A program made the translations under genes and the position numbers. A stretch of 8,613 nucleotides of DNA from Saprospiraceae bacterium. GTDB taxonomy: Bacteria; Bacteroidota; Bacteroidia; Chitinophagales; Saprospiraceae. The stretch covers positions 1-8,613 of the forward strand of contig JADZFI010000521.1 in assembly GCA_020850025.1 (NCBI GenBank). The letters run 5' to 3'. The number at the start of each line of letters is the position of its first letter. Within the stretch, counting starts at the first letter, position 1. The notes beneath the pieces were generated by a model. It did not search any database. It was not told where the DNA came from and saw nothing but the letters and a program-made list of their open reading frames with translations. Positions 7,063 through 8,613 of this stretch are shown in pieces.

Positions 7063-7086
7063 TGTTTATCATCCACAAGACTGTTG

Positions 7087-7094
7087 CATCTTTG
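7087..7094 (+). promoter_or_regulatory. Candidate -7 promoter element for the plus-strand operon
   Basis: CATCTTTG matches TAnnTTTG at 5 of 6 fixed positions and sits in the familiar context atctttgtagc. It predicts a start site near 7098 and a leader of about 19 nt before the ATG at 7117. It also argues against the upstream in-frame TTG at 7084-7086 as the translation start. Confidence 0.5.
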
Positions 7095-7116
7095 TAGCGA
7101 ACAAAACAGCTCGATT

Positions 7117-7527
7117 ATGCAACTGGAACTTTCTCCCGAAAAAATATTAGGGGTGCTTCAATCTGAATTTGCAGAGGCATTTCCCGGACTGAAAATTGTG
7201 TTTTTCAGCAAGCCGCATGGCGAACATAAGGGCAGTGCTGCCAAATTCCTTATTCAGGATAAAGATGTTACGCTTGGGCAGTTGTCCAAGGAAATGAAAT
7301 CCGGTTCCATTCAGGTGTTTCCGGAATTGGTTGTTTGGCAACTGGAAAAGCAATTCGAGGATGGATTTGGGTTGCATATGCAGGTGTTCCGTAAATCGGG
7401 TCGCACCTGGTTGGAGACTTCTGTTTCCGATAATTTGACCCTTGCCGAGCAACAGGCAAAAGCGGCAGCCAGCGACAGTATACATCAGGAATTTGTGGAT
7501 CCTATTGATTACCGAGAACAAGAATAA
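7117..7527 (+). CDS. Unrecognised 136-aa soluble protein, first gene of the universal stress protein operon
   Basis: The ATG at 7117-7119 is chosen because an upstream in-frame TTG (7084) would overlap the candidate promoter. The product is soluble in appearance, without signal peptide or membrane helix, and has no Cys residues. It alternates short hydrophobic runs (KIVFF, IQVFPELVVWQLEKQF, LHMQVFRKSG) with polar loops, suggesting a small alpha/beta fold, and ends in an acidic tail (QEFVDPIDYREQE). I do not recognise the family and see no catalytic motif. Codon use and base composition resemble the neighbours. The stop is 7 nt before the universal stress protein start, so the two are almost certainly co-transcribed. 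The CRP/FNR-type dyad and promoter upstream suggest induction together with the copper ATPase. Confidence 0.8.
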   Translation: MQLELSPEKILGVLQSEFAEAFPGLKIVFFSKPHGEHKGSAAKFLIQDKDVTLGQLSKEMKSGSIQVFPELVVWQLEKQFEDGFGLHMQVFRKSGRTWLETSVSDNLTLAEQQAKAAASDSIHQEFVDPIDYREQE

Positions 7528-7534
7528 AATCATC

Positions 7535-8359
7535 ATGAAAACCATACTTGTTCCTACTGATTTCTCCAAATGCGCCAACAATGCCATGATGTATGCCCTG
7601 GAAATTGCGTCGCGCACCGGGCAGACTGTTACGGCTATGTATGTGGTTTATCCCAATGAAGGCGTAGACAACAACATGTATGATGCCTTTTTTGTAGATA
7701 ATTACGTACAGCAGAGATTGGAAGGAATGGAGAAGTGGGTGAAGAAATTTACCAAAAGCCCACATTTGAAGGGCGTTGAAATAAAGCTGGAGTGCCGAAT
7801 CGGTTTTCCGGTGAGTACCATCACTCAATCCGCCAGGGATTTGGGCGCCAATATGATCGTTATGGGGACTACCGGCGCCAGCGGACTTCGAGGCGTGCTT
7901 CTGGGCAGTATTGCCGGCGGCGTGGTAAGTGCCAGCAAGTTGCCGGTTTTCGTTATCCCGCCAAATGCGGTGTTTCGCAATAACGCCCGCTTTGCCCTGG
8001 CTACCGATTTCAAATTCACACTCGGCAAAGCTGCGCTTCAGACTCTGCGCGAAATGCTGAACATTCAGCACACAGGGCTTCATGTAGTGCATGTGTTTAC
8101 TGAACCGGATCAAAAACCTGATCTACACCGCCAAAAGAACCTGAGTGAAAAACTGGATACCATTCCACACGATTTTCATTATCTGCACGACAAAAATGTG
8201 GTGAGTGCGATTCATAATTTTATGGAGACAACGAATTGTAACGGTCTGGTGGCCGTTGCACACGAACACTCCTTGTTCTATTCACTATTCTCCAAAAGTA
8301 TCTCCAGATCACTGGCGCATCACGCTTCTGTGCCGATCCTGGTCTTGCACGACGATTGA
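7535..8359 (+). CDS. Tandem-domain universal stress protein (UspA superfamily)
   Basis: The start is the ATG at 7535-7537, which opens directly into the UspA beta strand (KTILVPTDFS, with Asp9 where the adenine-contacting Asp is expected). The first domain covers about residues 1-145 and carries the complete nucleotide-binding pattern G-2x-G-9x-G-S (Gly111, Gly114, Gly124, Ser125). The second domain (about 150-274) keeps the fold pattern, from FALATDFK near 153-160 to VPILVLHDD at 266-274. In place of the glycine loop it has HEHSLFYSLFSKSISRSLAHH (split here as residues 243-254 and 255-263), so it probably does not bind ATP the same way. Total length of 274 residues is normal for two-domain members of the Bacteroidota. 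These cytoplasmic proteins are typically induced by stress, growth arrest or low oxygen. It is the second gene after the 136-aa protein, and a strong terminator follows. Confidence 0.92.
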   Translation: MKTILVPTDFSKCANNAMMYALEIASRTGQTVTAMYVVYPNEGVDNNMYDAFFVDNYVQQRLEGMEKWVKKFTKSPHLKGVEIKLECRIGFPVSTITQSARDLGANMIVMGTTGASGLRGVLLGSIAGGVVSASKLPVFVIPPNAVFRNNARFALATDFKFTLGKAALQTLREMLNIQHTGLHVVHVFTEPDQKPDLHRQKNLSEKLDTIPHDFHYLHDKNVVSAIHNFMETTNCNGLVAVAHEHSLFYSLFSKSISRSLAHHASVPILVLHDD

Positions 8360-8422
8360 AATGCCATGCAACGTATGGCTTCAAATAAGGAAAGATTGTA
8401 ATTTGAGCTAGATTGTTTTTTT

Positions 8423-8459
8423 ACCCGGCAACAGCCTTATGGTTGTGCCGGGTTTTTTA
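8423..8459 (+). terminator. Intrinsic terminator of the universal stress protein operon
   Basis: Perfect arms ACCCGGCA (8423-8430) and TGCCGGGT (8446-8453) enclose a 15-nt loop with some further pairing potential, followed on the plus strand by a T run ending near 8458. It lies 63 nt beyond the stop codon at 8359. The other side of the hairpin is also flanked by T residues on the plus strand (8415-8422), hence by A residues on the minus strand, so it should work mainly in the plus direction. Confidence 0.88.
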
Positions 8460-8469
8460 TTAGACTTGT

Positions 8470-8613
8470 TTAAGCTCCCAGGTCCAGGCATTTTTTCAAG
8501 CTCTCCCTCCAATGTGGAATATTCAATCCGAAAGCCGCTTTTATTTTCGACTTGTCCAGAACGCTGAATGGAGGACGCTGCGCCGGGGTGGGATATTCTT
8601 CGGTTCGAATGGG
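8470..8613 (-). CDS. rfbD: dTDP-4-dehydrorhamnose reductase, C-terminal fragment at the window edge
   Basis: Only the last 47 codons and the TAA at 8470-8472 are inside the window; the gene enters from the right edge. The fragment reads PIRTEEYPTPAQRPPFSVLD and continues with KSKIKAAFGL and NIPHWRESLKKCLDLGA. The pattern PTPAxRPxxSVLDxSK followed by a short helix and a W-containing helix is the characteristic C-terminus of RfbD/RmlD. This enzyme is an NADPH-dependent short-chain dehydrogenase that makes dTDP-L-rhamnose for cell-surface polysaccharide. The Rossmann and catalytic Tyr-Lys parts lie outside, so activity cannot be judged. It is convergent to the universal stress protein operon and belongs to a different functional block. 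Confidence 0.85.
   Translation of the reverse strand, partial: PIRTEEYPTPAQRPPFSVLDKSKIKAAFGLNIPHWRESLKKCLDLGA

Noticed and set aside
7084..7116. Upstream TTG start for the 136-aa protein
   Set aside because: The added codons would cover the candidate -7 promoter element at 7087-7094, and the ATG at 7117 gives a leader of normal length.
7502..8113. 203-codon open frame on the minus strand opposite the universal stress protein gene
   Set aside because: It overlaps a confidently identified gene and its translation is His- and Ile-rich without domain signatures; it is a shadow of the coding strand.

Overview
The window looks like chromosomal DNA of a member of the Bacteroidota. Three things point that way: candidate promoters of the TAnnTTTG (-7 element) type, start codons without Shine-Dalgarno sequences, and the protein types present (a CcoI-type copper ATPase with an extra N-terminal Cys-rich domain, and a tandem-domain universal stress protein). 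I cannot place it below phylum from sequence alone.

Layout. Positions 1-2187 (minus strand) hold an acetyl-CoA hydrolase / 4-hydroxybutyrate CoA-transferase family enzyme, followed 39 nt downstream by an AI-2E family membrane protein that runs off the left edge. Positions 2188-2459 are non-coding and carry a 130-bp fold-back element with near-perfect 17-bp terminal inverted repeats, probably a MITE-like or REP-like mobile repeat. Positions 2460-2744 (minus) encode a small two-helix membrane protein of unknown function. Positions 2850-6917 (minus) hold a probable two-gene operon: a copper-transporting P1B-type ATPase of the CcoI/FixI type, then a membrane-bound PAS sensor histidine kinase 45 nt downstream. 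Divergently, 7117-8359 (plus) encode an unrecognised 136-aa protein and, 7 nt later, a two-domain universal stress protein, closed by a hairpin-plus-T-run terminator. At the right edge, convergent on the minus strand, lies the C-terminus of a dTDP-4-dehydrorhamnose reductase (RfbD) homologue.

How the genes may work together. The 199-bp divergent region 6918-7116 is the most informative stretch. It holds three dyads of the form TGA-N6-TCA, the half-site geometry of CRP/FNR-family regulators. The two outer dyads each sit exactly 34 bp (centre to centre) from a -7-like promoter element, one facing the ATPase and one facing the 136-aa gene, which would put both near -41, the class II activator position. 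The middle dyad is the core of a 13-bp-arm hairpin. I infer that one CRP/FNR-type regulator, perhaps responding to oxygen limitation, switches on both transcripts. Delivering copper for assembly of cbb3-type oxidase, a universal stress protein and acetate/CoA metabolism would fit a low-oxygen programme. No oxidase genes and no such regulator lie in the window, so this remains a hypothesis.
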